Assembly: GCA_031430595.1 (NCBI GenBank)
Contig: JANPBU010000060.1
Coordinates: 50,358-114,357, forward strand
Reading direction: 5' to 3'
Source: JANNBN01 sp031430595
GTDB lineage: Bacteria; Actinomycetota; Acidimicrobiia; Acidimicrobiales; JANYDT01
Length of the DNA stretch: 64,000 nt
Shown here: in pieces, positions 17,493 to 25,453 of the stretch
Layout: the number at the start of each line of letters is the position of its first letter
Numbering within the stretch: position 1 is the first letter of the stretch
Program-made: the position numbers and the translations under genes
Notes under the pieces: generated by a model
What the model saw: the letters and a program-made list of their open reading frames with translations, nothing else
What the model was told of the DNA's origin: nothing
Databases searched by the model: none

Positions 17493-18329
17493 ATGTTGCG
17501 AGTATGCATTTGTAAGGGGCTTCCGGCTTCGGGAAAGTCAACGTGGGCCCGTGAATATGTTGCGGAACATCCGAACACAACGAAGCGAATCAACAAAGAT
17601 GACCTTCGAGCCATGCTTGATGATGGTCACCATTCAAAGTCAAATGAGCAGTTCGTCGAACGCACTCGCGACCAGTTAGTTCTTGCCGCCCTCGAAGCTG
17701 GCAAGCACGTCATCATCGACGACACAAACCTCGCCCCTCGCCACGAAGCCCACATTCGAGGCTTGGTAAAGGGCCTCGCAACCGTTGAGATCAAGTGGTT
17801 CCACATCGAACTTGATGAGGCGATACGGCGTGACCTCGCTCGCCCAAAGAGTGTTGGCGAAAAAGTCATACGGGGTATGTGGCAGCAGTTCATTGCCCAG
17901 CCGGTTGAGGCATACCGCCCTGACCCAACCCTTCCTACAGCGATCATCGTTGACCTAGACGGGACGCTTGCGCTCATGGTGGCACGCGGCCCGTACGACA
18001 CTGCGCTTTGCGAGACCGACCAGGTCAGTGAAGTCGTGCGATCGATCATGACTCACCATGAACACGTGTTGCTCATGAGTGGGCGCGACGAAGAGTTTCG
18101 GCCACATACCGAGCGTTGGTTGGCTGCAAACAACATTTCATATACAGAGCTTCATATGCGCGCCTTGAAAGATGTCCGGAAGGACTCAATTGTTAAGCGC
18201 GAAATGTTTGATGCCAACGTGAGAGGAAAGTGGAACGTGTCGTTTGTTCTTGATGATCGCAACCAGGTGGTCGACATGTGGCGTGACCTCGGGTTGGTTT
18301 GCCTTCAAGTTGCGCCCGGCGATTTCTAA
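17493..18329 (+). CDS. Polynucleotide kinase/phosphatase (T4 Pnkp-like RNA end-healing enzyme)
   Basis: 278 residues from the ATG at 17493; an in-frame TTG lies at 17472, but the later start matches the family N-terminus. Residues 1-150 are a P-loop kinase domain: GLPASGKSTWAREY (about 9-22), NKDDLRAML, and IIDDTNLAPR. From about 150 comes a HAD-type phosphatase domain: AIIVDLDGTLALM with the nucleophile Asp, LLMSGRDEEFR, then VLDDRNQVVDMW. This kinase-then-phosphatase order is that of phage T4 PseT, which restores 5'-phosphate and 3'-OH ends on broken RNA. Its stop overlaps the RNA ligase start (TAATG), so healing and sealing enzymes are coupled. Confidence 0.88.
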   Translation: MLRVCICKGLPASGKSTWAREYVAEHPNTTKRINKDDLRAMLDDGHHSKSNEQFVERTRDQLVLAALEAGKHVIIDDTNLAPRHEAHIRGLVKGLATVEIKWFHIELDEAIRRDLARPKSVGEKVIRGMWQQFIAQPVEAYRPDPTLPTAIIVDLDGTLALMVARGPYDTALCETDQVSEVVRSIMTHHEHVLLMSGRDEEFRPHTERWLAANNISYTELHMRALKDVRKDSIVKREMFDANVRGKWNVSFVLDDRNQVVDMWRDLGLVCLQVAPGDF

Positions 18330-19426
18330 TGCTGCAACTTAACGACTGGTTAGATGTACGCGCCCTAGAGGCCCATGTTGAAAACCGAGTGATTGCGAAA
18401 CGCCACCACCCCGATGCACCGTTACACCTTTACGACTACACGGCGAAGGCACAGTATGAGCGCATCTGGACCCCTGAGACGCTGGCGTGTCGGGGGCTGA
18501 TTGTTCACGATGATGGCCGGGTATGGTCGCGACCGTTCGGTAAATTCTTCAACGCGGGCGAGCACGATGGCCCAGAAAGTTCACTGGGCTCCCTTCCGGT
18601 TCACGAACAATTTTCGGTGTTTGACAAGCTCGACGGGTCGCTCGGAATCGCGTATCGAAACCCCCTCAGTGGCCAGATCTGTATTTCCACCCGGGGCTCG
18701 TTCATCAGTGACCAAGCTCTACACGCAACTGACATAGTACGTACACGTTATTCCTCGCTTGACTCGGTGATTCCGGAAAACGAAACGTGGCTGTTCGAGA
18801 TCATCTATCCGTCGAATCGGATTGTGGTCAACTACGGCGATCGGGACGACCTCGTCCTTTTGGCAGTCATCGACACAGAAACGGGTTGTGATCTGCCTTT
18901 ACCGGGGCTCGACCGGTGGGATGGTCCGCTAGTTACGCAACACCATTCACTCGCCAATTGGGCCAATCTGATCGGTGCTGGCTCGGAGGACGTGAACGGC
19001 GACGACGCGGAAGGGTACGTCGTTCGATTTGCGTCGGGGTTACGTGCCAAGGTGAAATTCGCCGACTATTTGCGTCTACACCGATTGGTTACCGGGGTAT
19101 CTACCGTAACTATTTGGGAGCACCTGTCGACCGGCCTACCCCTTGACGAGCTACTAGACCGCGTACCCGACGAGTTTTACGGCTGGGTCAAGAATACGTC
19201 TCGCGACTTGCAGGTTGAGTTCGATGAAATCGAGAGCGAGTGTCGAGCGGTCATGACGTCGGATGAGATTTCGGCCGATGATCGTAAGCGCACAGCATTC
19301 TTCTTCTCGACGCAGCCCCACCGCGCCGTGCTGTTCAAGATGTACGACGCAAAGCCTTACCACGAGATTATCTGGCGTTCGATCCGACCCGATTTCGCAA
19401 AACCGTTCCGCACCGACGAAACGTAG
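18329..19426 (+). CDS. RNA ligase (T4 Rnl1-like)
   Basis: 365 residues from the ATG at 18329, which overlaps the stop of the kinase/phosphatase gene. Nucleotidyltransferase motif I is FDKLDGSLG with the adenylated Lys at about residue 100. Other motifs follow in order: RGLIV upstream, STRGSF, a motif III-like WLFEIIYPSNRIVVNY (about 165-180), motif IV EGYVVRF and motif V KVKFADY (about 235-255). It should seal 5'-phosphate and 3'-OH RNA ends. A helical C-terminal domain follows. Position directly behind the end-healing enzyme gives the full RNA-repair path. Confidence 0.88.
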   Translation: MLQLNDWLDVRALEAHVENRVIAKRHHPDAPLHLYDYTAKAQYERIWTPETLACRGLIVHDDGRVWSRPFGKFFNAGEHDGPESSLGSLPVHEQFSVFDKLDGSLGIAYRNPLSGQICISTRGSFISDQALHATDIVRTRYSSLDSVIPENETWLFEIIYPSNRIVVNYGDRDDLVLLAVIDTETGCDLPLPGLDRWDGPLVTQHHSLANWANLIGAGSEDVNGDDAEGYVVRFASGLRAKVKFADYLRLHRLVTGVSTVTIWEHLSTGLPLDELLDRVPDEFYGWVKNTSRDLQVEFDEIESECRAVMTSDEISADDRKRTAFFFSTQPHRAVLFKMYDAKPYHEIIWRSIRPDFAKPFRTDET

Positions 19427-19455
19427 AACGCCCAGTCCACCATCCCGCTAGCTGA

Positions 19456-20013
19456 TCACCAAAGCTGTTGTGCATTGAGGGCAATCTGGTGCAGGTCGCC
19501 GAAACTCACTACACATCGGGTTTCAGGCATGTTCGCTGCGGGCCATTCGAACACAACTGTGAAGTATGTGCCGAGGGGAAGCGGCGTCAACCACAATCCA
19601 AACGCAAACGTCTCGTCACTTCCACCGCCTCCGGATTGCATCAAGACTGGGCCATCATTGGGTCGATCGTCCTCGACAGGCGGCCAGTCGTCCACCTGAG
19701 GGCGGTTGCGGAACACTGCGGAACCATCTTCAAGTTCAAGCCCAAACCGAACCCGGCCCGGACCGTCATAGACCGATGCATGACCGGTGTGCAATTCCAT
19801 TGAGTGCGCCCGCACTTCGATGTTGAAGCTCAGGCCAGCGGGATACGCGGTCAGCCCAGTCACGAGGGCCACTACGTCCGGCGTGCTGGCAATTAAACAT
19901 TGTTGCGCCACGCTCGCTCCGAGGACATCAATCGGCGGTCGAAACCAAACCGGGAAAATCGGTTTGACTTCGGCTGGCGGTTCAGGTGTCGGGTCAGAAT
20001 CGAAGAAGCTCAC
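19456..20013 (-). CDS. Conserved actinobacterial protein of unknown function
   Basis: 185 residues, soluble and beta-rich. Pattern: PVWFRPPIDVLGASV, then VTGLTAYPAGLSFNIEVRA, a Gly-rich SGGGGSDETFAFGLWLTPLPLG, FTVVFEWPAANMPET, ending in a short helix with ALNAQQLW. I know this arrangement from unnamed actinobacterial proteins. It is convergent with the RNA ligase gene, with no shared operon visible. No function can be given. Confidence 0.65.
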   Translation of the reverse strand: MSFFDSDPTPEPPAEVKPIFPVWFRPPIDVLGASVAQQCLIASTPDVVALVTGLTAYPAGLSFNIEVRAHSMELHTGHASVYDGPGRVRFGLELEDGSAVFRNRPQVDDWPPVEDDRPNDGPVLMQSGGGGSDETFAFGLWLTPLPLGTYFTVVFEWPAANMPETRCVVSFGDLHQIALNAQQLW

Positions 20014-20113
20014 CGTCGAATACTGGCAGAGACACCGGGGCCACCACGCGATCCGATTCCCTCACGACACAACATGTTCTGCCGCAATGTTTACACGTAT
20101 GTAAGATACGTAC

Positions 20114-20347
20114 GTGCCTAACAAAACAATCAGTGTCCCCGATGACGTGGTAGCGATCATCGACAGCCTCGGGGTCCCATTCTCTACTTGGGTAGCCGAT
20201 CAGCTTCGACATCACGCTGCCACGCACTCAGCGCTGAACATCGCTCAGCAGTTGATGGCTGACGCCGAGTTTGCGGGGGTTAAACCTCCGACCCGAGCCG
20301 AGTCGTTGAGAACGATGAAACAGATGGAACGTTCTGCGCCATGGTAG
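20114..20347 (+). CDS. Antitoxin of a MazEF-like pair
   Basis: 77 residues, GTG start. The short N-terminal strand KTISVPDDVVAIIDSL and following helices suit a ribbon-helix-helix DNA-binding antitoxin, and the charged C-terminal half (ESLRTMKQMERSAPW) a toxin-binding tail. It overlaps the toxin gene by 7 bases, a typical antitoxin-first arrangement. The call rests mostly on size, order and partner. Confidence 0.7.
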   Translation: MPNKTISVPDDVVAIIDSLGVPFSTWVADQLRHHAATHSALNIAQQLMADAEFAGVKPPTRAESLRTMKQMERSAPW

Positions 20348-20658
20348 CGAGGGGCTCGGTGTATTGGATCGGGCTCGATAAACGCAGACCGTGTGTGGTC
20401 GTATCTTCAGACGACGTCCTCGCTGTGGACGTCTGGCAAACCCAGGTCGTGCCTATCACTTCGAACCTCACCCGAGCGGGTCTCGCTGGCAACGTCTTCC
20501 TTTCGGCCACCGCTAGCGGCCTACCGAAGGATTCAGTAGCAATTCCCCTTGGTCTCGAACTGATCGACCGATCAGTCCTCGGGAAACAGGCGGGCCGCTT
20601 GCCGAGCGTTTTAATTGACGATATTGACAAAGGACTCCGCATTGTCCTTGGGATCTAA
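20341..20658 (+). CDS. MazF/PemK-family toxin, endoribonuclease
   Basis: 105 residues with the MazF pattern: RGSVYWIGLDKRRPCVVVSSDD at the start, VVPITSNLTRAGLAGNVFLSA (about 36-56), DSVAIPLGLELIDRSVL and the end helix LIDDIDKGLRIVLGI. MazF toxins cut single-stranded RNA and leave 5'-OH and 2',3'-cyclic phosphate ends. The antitoxin gene overlaps it upstream. It lies ~0.9 kb from the RNA-repair operon, whose enzymes act on those ends. Confidence 0.85.
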   Translation: MVARGSVYWIGLDKRRPCVVVSSDDVLAVDVWQTQVVPITSNLTRAGLAGNVFLSATASGLPKDSVAIPLGLELIDRSVLGKQAGRLPSVLIDDIDKGLRIVLGI

Positions 20659-20701
20659 GCGCTGCCGATTGCCCATTGGGTCCGGCCAAAACTCGGGGGT
20701 C

Positions 20702-20765
20702 ACTACAAACTGTTTGTAGTACAAACTGGTTGTAGTAGGACCTAAGTGCACTACAAACAGTTTGT
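20702..20765. repeat. Cluster of three ACAAAC palindromes
   Basis: ACTACAAACTGTTTGTAGT (9+1+9, perfect) at 20702-20720, an imperfect copy TACAAACTGGTTGTAG at 20720-20735, and ACAAACAGTTTGT (6+1+6) at 20753-20765. They lie just behind the MazF gene in a ~325-base stretch with no convincing gene. Repeated operator or protein-binding sites is the simplest reading. Confidence 0.8.
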
Positions 20766-20983
20766 GCAGTCCTAATGCTCAGAACAGCCGCTGGTGTGGT
20801 CCTGGGGTCGCCGCCGGCACTGTTTCGATGCCCTTCTTTCGCTTGTGCTCACACTATGCGTCTTGTGCCAGCCCTTTGCGACACAAAAACTCGGCACGAA
20901 GCACCAAAACCCCGCACACCCACCGGGTCGTGCTGAGTCCAAGCGGAATGCCGCACCGACTCGACTTGCTTGAGGCCACCCGT

Positions 20984-21235
20984 CTAATCGAGCGACCCAT
21001 CGACCAAAGCGCAACCGACCGACCGAATAGCCGGGTCCGATGCGACGAGTTCACTTATGACCCGGTCATAGTCACCGCTTGTTCGCCAATCGGAAACCGC
21101 AGCAAGTTCGCTCGGCGACAGAGGAGGCACGGGAATCGGCACCGGATGGTCCCGCAATTGCCCAAACCGACGGGACTCTTCGCGGGCATGGTCAACAGCC
21201 TTCGCAAGTTCAGGAGAAATCGTACGAGCAGCCAC
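20984..21235 (-). CDS. Hypothetical small protein
   Basis: 83 residues, GTG start. Composition is natural (ELAKAVDHAREESRRFGQL, then a proline-rich HPVPIPVPPLSPSELAAVSDW). No recognised domain. It lies downstream of the DUF4349 remnant on the same strand. It may be a short orphan gene of the island. Confidence 0.35.
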   Translation of the reverse strand: MAARTISPELAKAVDHAREESRRFGQLRDHPVPIPVPPLSPSELAAVSDWRTSGDYDRVISELVASDPAIRSVGCALVDGSLD

Positions 21236-21328
21236 GCCAAATCATACCTTGCCTGTGGGTGGAGCGACACTGGTGCCCAATCACCGCTTCTCACAAGGGA
21301 ATTCAAGCTCTGGACGATTCGAACAACA

Positions 21329-21994
21329 TTAGGTTAAGCCTGGAACAGTAGGCGCGCTGACCTTTCGTCGCCTCACTACACGGCGAAGGCCCAAGACCAT
21401 AAGCACACCGGCAATGATCAATGGGCTCAAACCGATGAGAACCCCGATCACCGCCCCACCAGCGACACCAATGACCTTCACTGACCGCCAACCACCTGAA
21501 AGCCCATCACTAAACTTCGGTTGCTCGGCAAGCACATTGATGTTTCGTGCGACAGTGATCACAATTGTTGAGAGCGACACCTGATCAGAAAGACTTCGAC
21601 GTTGCGCCTCCATCGATTCGATGTCAGTTTCGCGCTGTTGAAGTTGGGTCTCAATCGTAATCAAGGCTTCAGCGGTTTTGGCCCGAGCAAGAAGCTCGAC
21701 GAGTCGGTCACGCCCAGCCTTGACACTACGAATTCGAGCATCGAGGTCAACCACCTGACTGGTTACCTCCTCAAAGGCGACAGATCTATCAACCAACTTT
21801 GCTACCTTCGACAGTTCGAGCAATACTTTGTCGAACTGATTTGCGGGTACCCGGAACGTTAAGGAGACAACAGGATCTTTACCGAGGTCCACGAAAGCGG
21901 GCCAGGAGGTCGCCTGCAAGCGGAACAGCGAACGCAGTGAACGGCCCCTTGTTGCCGTCATCTGGTCTGCTACCGTCCGGTCAAGCGAAACCAC
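21329..21994 (-). pseudogene. DUF4349 lipoprotein, 3' part (5' end lost)
   Basis: 221 codons that match the middle and C-terminal part of DUF4349 proteins: PVVSLTFRVPANQFDKVLLEL, then a long coiled coil (QVVDLDARIRSVKAGRDRL to QRRSLSDQVSLSTIVI), and a C-terminal membrane helix followed by RRVVRRRK. What is missing is the normal N-terminus: a lipoprotein signal and the first half of the domain. A lipoprotein signal in the same direction exists 3.4 kb upstream at 25418-25564, beside ksgA. I infer one gene split by an insertion. Confidence 0.65.
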
Positions 21995-22009
21995 ACGCCC
22001 CTGGTGGCA

Positions 22010-22432
22010 CTACGGATCACGCGCAATCATCTGCACGCGTAGCAGTTCGAGCGCCGGGTCGATCCTGGCACGATTTCGGTCCGTAATCTGTATCGTGCTG
22101 ACGATCAGGATTGACTCGGTAACTACCGCACCAACGATTGCTTCACGCCAAAGCGGCGGTAGCGCTGCGAGCTCTCCGACACTTTCAGCGAGGTCTCGCG
22201 CAACAGCAGGTGTTAAAGCGACATCATCAAGACGGCGGAAAAGTTCAGGTACGTCCAACCGCACAACGTCATGTGACAGCATGCCGTTCCCAGGATGCTC
22301 CAAGGCATTTCTGAGACGTCGTTTCCATCTCGGCGTCGTGTAAACAGTCCCGTCCCCGACAAAGTCGACGAGCCACAGCGGAGTCTGTACGAGAACGCGT
22401 TTAACAAACTGGTCGTCAAGAACGACATTCAT
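22010..22432 (-). CDS. PIN-like putative toxin
   Basis: 140 residues. Starts MNVVLDDQFVKRVL, with an early acidic pair as in actinobacterial PIN-like proteins, then TTPRWKRRLRNALE and a helical body. The later catalytic acids of PIN domains are not obvious, so activity is uncertain. It follows a small AbrB-like gene by 6 bases, a toxin-antitoxin layout. Family assignment is an inference from pattern and context. Confidence 0.5.
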   Translation of the reverse strand: MNVVLDDQFVKRVLVQTPLWLVDFVGDGTVYTTPRWKRRLRNALEHPGNGMLSHDVVRLDVPELFRRLDDVALTPAVARDLAESVGELAALPPLWREAIVGAVVTESILIVSTIQITDRNRARIDPALELLRVQMIARDP

Positions 22433-22438
22433 AGGTGG

Positions 22439-22663
22439 TCAGGATTCGTCGTTGTCGAGTTGCAGCGCGTGGAGCGCCTCGACAGTGTCAGGATGAAGTG
22501 TCGACGGCCGCAAGACTACGGCACCATCAATGACGTCAACGTTGATCCATGCGCCTACGCCACCAAGCACTTCGGCAGCCGCATCATTGAGCCGGATTCG
22601 TCCGTCTGCCATGACGAGCGTGGATTGTCGCTCGGTGAGGGTGGGAGCGCTTGGATCGACCAT
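22439..22663 (-). CDS. AbrB/MazE-like putative antitoxin
   Basis: 74 residues. The stretch DGRIRLNDAAAEVLGGVGAWINVDVIDGAVVLRPS has the swapped-hairpin AbrB/MazE rhythm (RI-L-x-A-LG, G-x-V-V-L). The acidic C-terminus (LDNDES) is usual for antitoxins. It is the first gene of the pair with the PIN-like gene. Upstream lie ~1 kb without a clear gene but rich in palindromes. Confidence 0.55.
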   Translation of the reverse strand: MVDPSAPTLTERQSTLVMADGRIRLNDAAAEVLGGVGAWINVDVIDGAVVLRPSTLHPDTVEALHALQLDNDES

Positions 22664-23133
22664 GATTTGAATACTACTTACACTCCCTTGTTAGTAGGAA
22701 GGCGCCCTTGAAGGGCAGCGGTGCGGTAGCGCCATATTAAATCCAATGATACAACTCCTTTTCCCTGGGAGCCCGAGGAGGTTCTGCTGGAATCGCCGAA
22801 GACCGCACGCGTTGTGGGAGCGATTCAGGATCGTGTACCCAGTTCGGCGAGCAAGCTCGGCAACACTGAGGTGCTCAGCAAAATCGAAGCGGTACAAGAT
22901 TTAACGCTTCGCCTTGATAAAGAAAAGTGCGGTCGCAACTCAGCAGTCGGAGTCCCATTGCAAAGTGGACGATTATCAGCCATTGACATGCCTCAAAGCA
23001 GCCTGCCGGGATAATCAGCTGGCCACCTCGACGCTGTTTTCGGTTGGTTGGACAAAGACCGTTAGAGCGGTCAGTGCCCAGTCAAAACACTTCCCCCAAT
23101 TACGGGAGGTTGCCTTGATGGTCCCACCCCTAC

Positions 23134-23345
23134 ATTTCCGCCCGGAAATACGCAATCATTTCCGCCCGGAAATTCAATCTGACATCCATTTCCGCCCGGA
23201 AATTACTTTGTGACCTATTTCCGCCCGGAAATGGGCGCTTACCGTTACCCGGATCCGGCAGACGACAGCCCCGATGACCTGGCAAAACAGGGTCATCAAC
23301 CGGTCATTCCTATTTCCGCAGTTTCCGCTCGGAAATAGCGGAAAT
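23134..23345. repeat. Cluster of ATTTCCG palindromes
   Basis: Four identical copies of ATTTCCGCCCGGAAAT (7+2+7) at 23134-23149, 23158-23173, 23188-23203 and 23217-23232. A further TTTCCGCTCGGAAA at 23322-23335 is nested inside ATTTCCGC...GCGGAAAT (23312-23345). Spacers are 8-14 bases, which is too short for CRISPR. The stretch 22664-23676 holds no gene I can support. These look like an array of binding sites for one dimeric protein. Confidence 0.9.
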
Positions 23346-23363
23346 TCATCCGGGTGTTTATGG

Positions 23364-23466
23364 TCCGGTGAACGCCGTGACCCGCCACGAAGGCATTGCC
23401 CAGCGGGCGCGTTCACGCTCCCATCAGGTCTTAGAGTTAACAGTGAGCACCTGCGGACGCGAAGAG
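23364..23466. repeat. ~100-bp direct repeat, copy 1
   Basis: Begins TCCGGTGAACGCCGTGACC and ends GACGCGAAGAG. It matches 25349-25453 in the same orientation at roughly four bases in five. Both copies lie just right of a palindrome cluster. No frame is shared by both copies across the whole repeat, so it is probably not coding. Confidence 0.85.
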
Positions 23467-23676
23467 TCCCCTTACCGCTACACATTGTTGCTTTCGCAGC
23501 GCAAATGCGCTGTTCATGGCCAGATCGTCTCTTACGAACCGCTCGCACTCTCACCGAAGAAGTGACGCATTTGGTTCCGAAGGGCCCTGCCAGCCGTCTT
23601 GCAACGCGGAGCTCAGATGGATCCTCGAATGTGTGAGTGGATCCGATGATGCCGTTAATCCATACATCTTCCACAA

Positions 23677-24024
23677 TCAGGAGTCTGAATCTAATTTGGA
23701 GACCTCGGACTCGAACATATCGAGGTCAGCGCTCTGTGTGTCTTTCCAGTCGTTCAGTTCAGCCACCCAAAGCGAGCTCCAGTTTTTCTCAAACGGACGT
23801 TTACAAGCGGCGTCCGCCTTCGCAAGCGGCAATTCCACACGCCAAAGTTGTTCGGAAAGTTTCAATAGTTCAGCGTTTGGCAGCGCAAGACCCCAAACCG
23901 GGGGGCCCTCCAGGTTCGCTGATGTGTCGCCCAGGCTTTTCGCTAGCCGCACATGGGCAACATCGAGAACCTTGGAGTACACGTCAGAAAAGTCAACAAG
24001 ACCGACGTAACCCATCGTGGACAT
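23677..24024 (-). CDS. Hypothetical protein following the HTH-lipoprotein gene
   Basis: 115 residues, acidic, with natural composition: SDVYSKVLDVAHVRLAKSLG, LPNAELLKLSEQLWRVELPL, and an acidic end (DLDMFESEVSKLDSDS). No domain recognised and no signal peptide. Its start overlaps the end of the preceding gene by 32 bases in another frame, suggesting one transcript. Confidence 0.55.
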   Translation of the reverse strand: MSTMGYVGLVDFSDVYSKVLDVAHVRLAKSLGDTSANLEGPPVWGLALPNAELLKLSEQLWRVELPLAKADAACKRPFEKNWSSLWVAELNDWKDTQSADLDMFESEVSKLDSDS

Positions 24025-25069
24025 GCATTTCGACCATTGATTCCTCCACTCGATTGCAGCGGGATGTCAAGGATATTCGTTGTCGACGCTCCGAGAGGCC
24101 GTTAAGCAGCCTTTGCTGAGCCTCACCAGCCGCAGAACGATCAAAGCTTGCGATACAACCATCGACTTGTTCATTTCCGTTCAAAGCACGGAGATATGCC
24201 CGAGAGTCCTCTAGATTTAGCCTCGAAACGATTGCTAGGTTCGGGTCACCGGTCTCTCGAAGCTCTCGCGTGTTGCGAATGCTTTCGGACCGTCCAAATC
24301 CGGAAATGGTCTGCTCATCCAAGGACGCAGGAGAAATGAACGTCGCAGGACGTGTGTCAGGCAACTCAGCGGGGGCAAAAGGGATGTATTCGAACCCTTG
24401 CTCCTTCATACACCGGGCTAACGCTCGGTCTTTAATCATGTACTCCTCCCGAGGTGTACCGAGAAGAACTTGCTTTTCAATTTCGAGGCTCGGCGTGCCC
24501 TGCTCCCTAGTGCAACTACTCAAGAGTGCCAAAGAAACGACGAGACCAACGAGACCGCAGGGAACACGAACTAGTTCTAAACACATGATCATCCAGTCAT
24601 GGGACGTTCGACTAGTTCCCCGTCGTCGCTTCGCTAGTTGCCTCGAAAGCAAGGCGGTGCGCAGCAGCCAATCGCATGGCCCGTGATTCGTCACGTCGAG
24701 CTTGATACGTTCAACTGCCATTGCTTGTGATAGGTGCAACCGCAACTGGGCAATCTCGGACTGCATTGCGAAGCGTTCCAACCGGAACTCATCAAAAGTT
24801 GGGTCGTCTCCACCAAGCCGGTGAGCCCGGTCGGCAGGCATTACTGATGTCCGGACATCTGCGGACATCTGCTCGTCACTGGCCAACAACTCCACCGCTG
24901 CCATGGAAACTACCCAGTGACCGGACCGATCTCGGCAACATTCAATCGTGCCAGCCGCACACATTCGCCGGACGTGACGCTCTGACTTCTGAAGCAAAAC
25001 TGCCGCTTGAGCAGGCCGAATCCATGCAACGTGATCGGCAGCGCTAGTCGTCTCCGGTGTCGTCGTCAT
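23993..25069 (-). CDS. HTH protein reading in frame into a lipoprotein
   Basis: One open frame of 358 codons with two unlike parts. Residues ~15-62 form an excisionase/MerR-like helix-turn-helix (WIRPAQAAVLLQKSERHVRRM, then a wing-like SGHWVVSMAAVELL), followed by a short coiled coil (~95-125). From Met160 (base 24592) a lipoprotein signal starts (VPCGLVGLVVSLALLSSC), followed by a domain with ALARCMKEQGFEYIPF, a pattern of unnamed actinobacterial envelope proteins. The second part may be a separate 199-residue lipoprotein whose upstream neighbour lost its stop, or a fused gene. A GATGTCCGGACATC palindrome lies inside the HTH part at 24847-24860. Confidence 0.6.
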   Translation of the reverse strand: MTTTPETTSAADHVAWIRPAQAAVLLQKSERHVRRMCAAGTIECCRDRSGHWVVSMAAVELLASDEQMSADVRTSVMPADRAHRLGGDDPTFDEFRLERFAMQSEIAQLRLHLSQAMAVERIKLDVTNHGPCDWLLRTALLSRQLAKRRRGTSRTSHDWMIMCLELVRVPCGLVGLVVSLALLSSCTREQGTPSLEIEKQVLLGTPREEYMIKDRALARCMKEQGFEYIPFAPAELPDTRPATFISPASLDEQTISGFGRSESIRNTRELRETGDPNLAIVSRLNLEDSRAYLRALNGNEQVDGCIASFDRSAAGEAQQRLLNGLSERRQRISLTSRCNRVEESMVEMHVHDGLRRSC

Positions 25070-25276
25070 GGTTATCCACGGATTTTAGGACTGTAACGGC
25101 CGTGCCGATGAGTTAAATCGCTGTTGTTCGACGGCTTTAGCCAGCGAGCTGTATGAGTAGCACGCCGACGACAGGATTAACTTCACTCAAAACTCAGAAT
25201 CCTTTTGCGGAGTCGACTGAGAGCAAACACACCAGCGGAGGCTGAAATGGAAGACGGTGCCACACCAACGTTGTGG

Positions 25277-25340
25277 TCCGGACATGTCCGGACATAAGTT
25301 GGTAGGTCTTAGATGTTCAGACATCATCGGACATCCATCT
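25277..25340. repeat. TCCGGACA palindromes upstream of the HTH gene
   Basis: A perfect 16-bp palindrome TCCGGACATGTCCGGA at 25277-25292, then looser copies of the half-site (GTTCAGACATC, ATCGGACATC) up to about 25336. The same half-site forms GATGTCCGGACATC at 24847-24860, inside the HTH gene. This is the promoter side of that gene, so autoregulation is plausible. The rest of 25070-25417 holds no gene I can support. Confidence 0.75.
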
Positions 25341-25348
25341 GTCGGCCA

Positions 25349-25453
25349 TCCGGTGAACAACGTGACCACCAGCCACGAAGGCATTCCCAGTCGAGCCCGT
25401 TCACGCTCCATTAGGTCCTAGAGCAAGTAGTGAGCATCTGCGGGCGCGAAGAG
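25349..25453. repeat. ~100-bp direct repeat, copy 2
   Basis: Second copy of the repeat at 23364-23466, about 1985 bases away in the same orientation. Its right end overlaps the last codons of the lipoprotein fragment at 25418-25564. Two copies bracket the HTH-lipoprotein gene and its follower. Confidence 0.85.

Noticed and set aside
20762..21337. 191-codon plus-strand frame
   Set aside because: Unnatural composition. It overlaps a better minus-strand candidate and the end of the palindrome cluster.
22691..22897. 68-codon minus-strand gene with a weak HTH look (HLSVAELARRTGY)
   Set aside because: The rest is Cys/Arg-rich and unnatural. At most it is a remnant.
23134..23345. CRISPR-like repeat array
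   Set aside because: Repeats are 16-bp palindromes with 8-14-base spacers and no cas genes nearby. This does not fit CRISPR.
23174..23674. 166-codon minus-strand frame over the palindromes and repeat copy 1
   Set aside because: Arg/Cys-rich shadow translation of repeated non-coding DNA.
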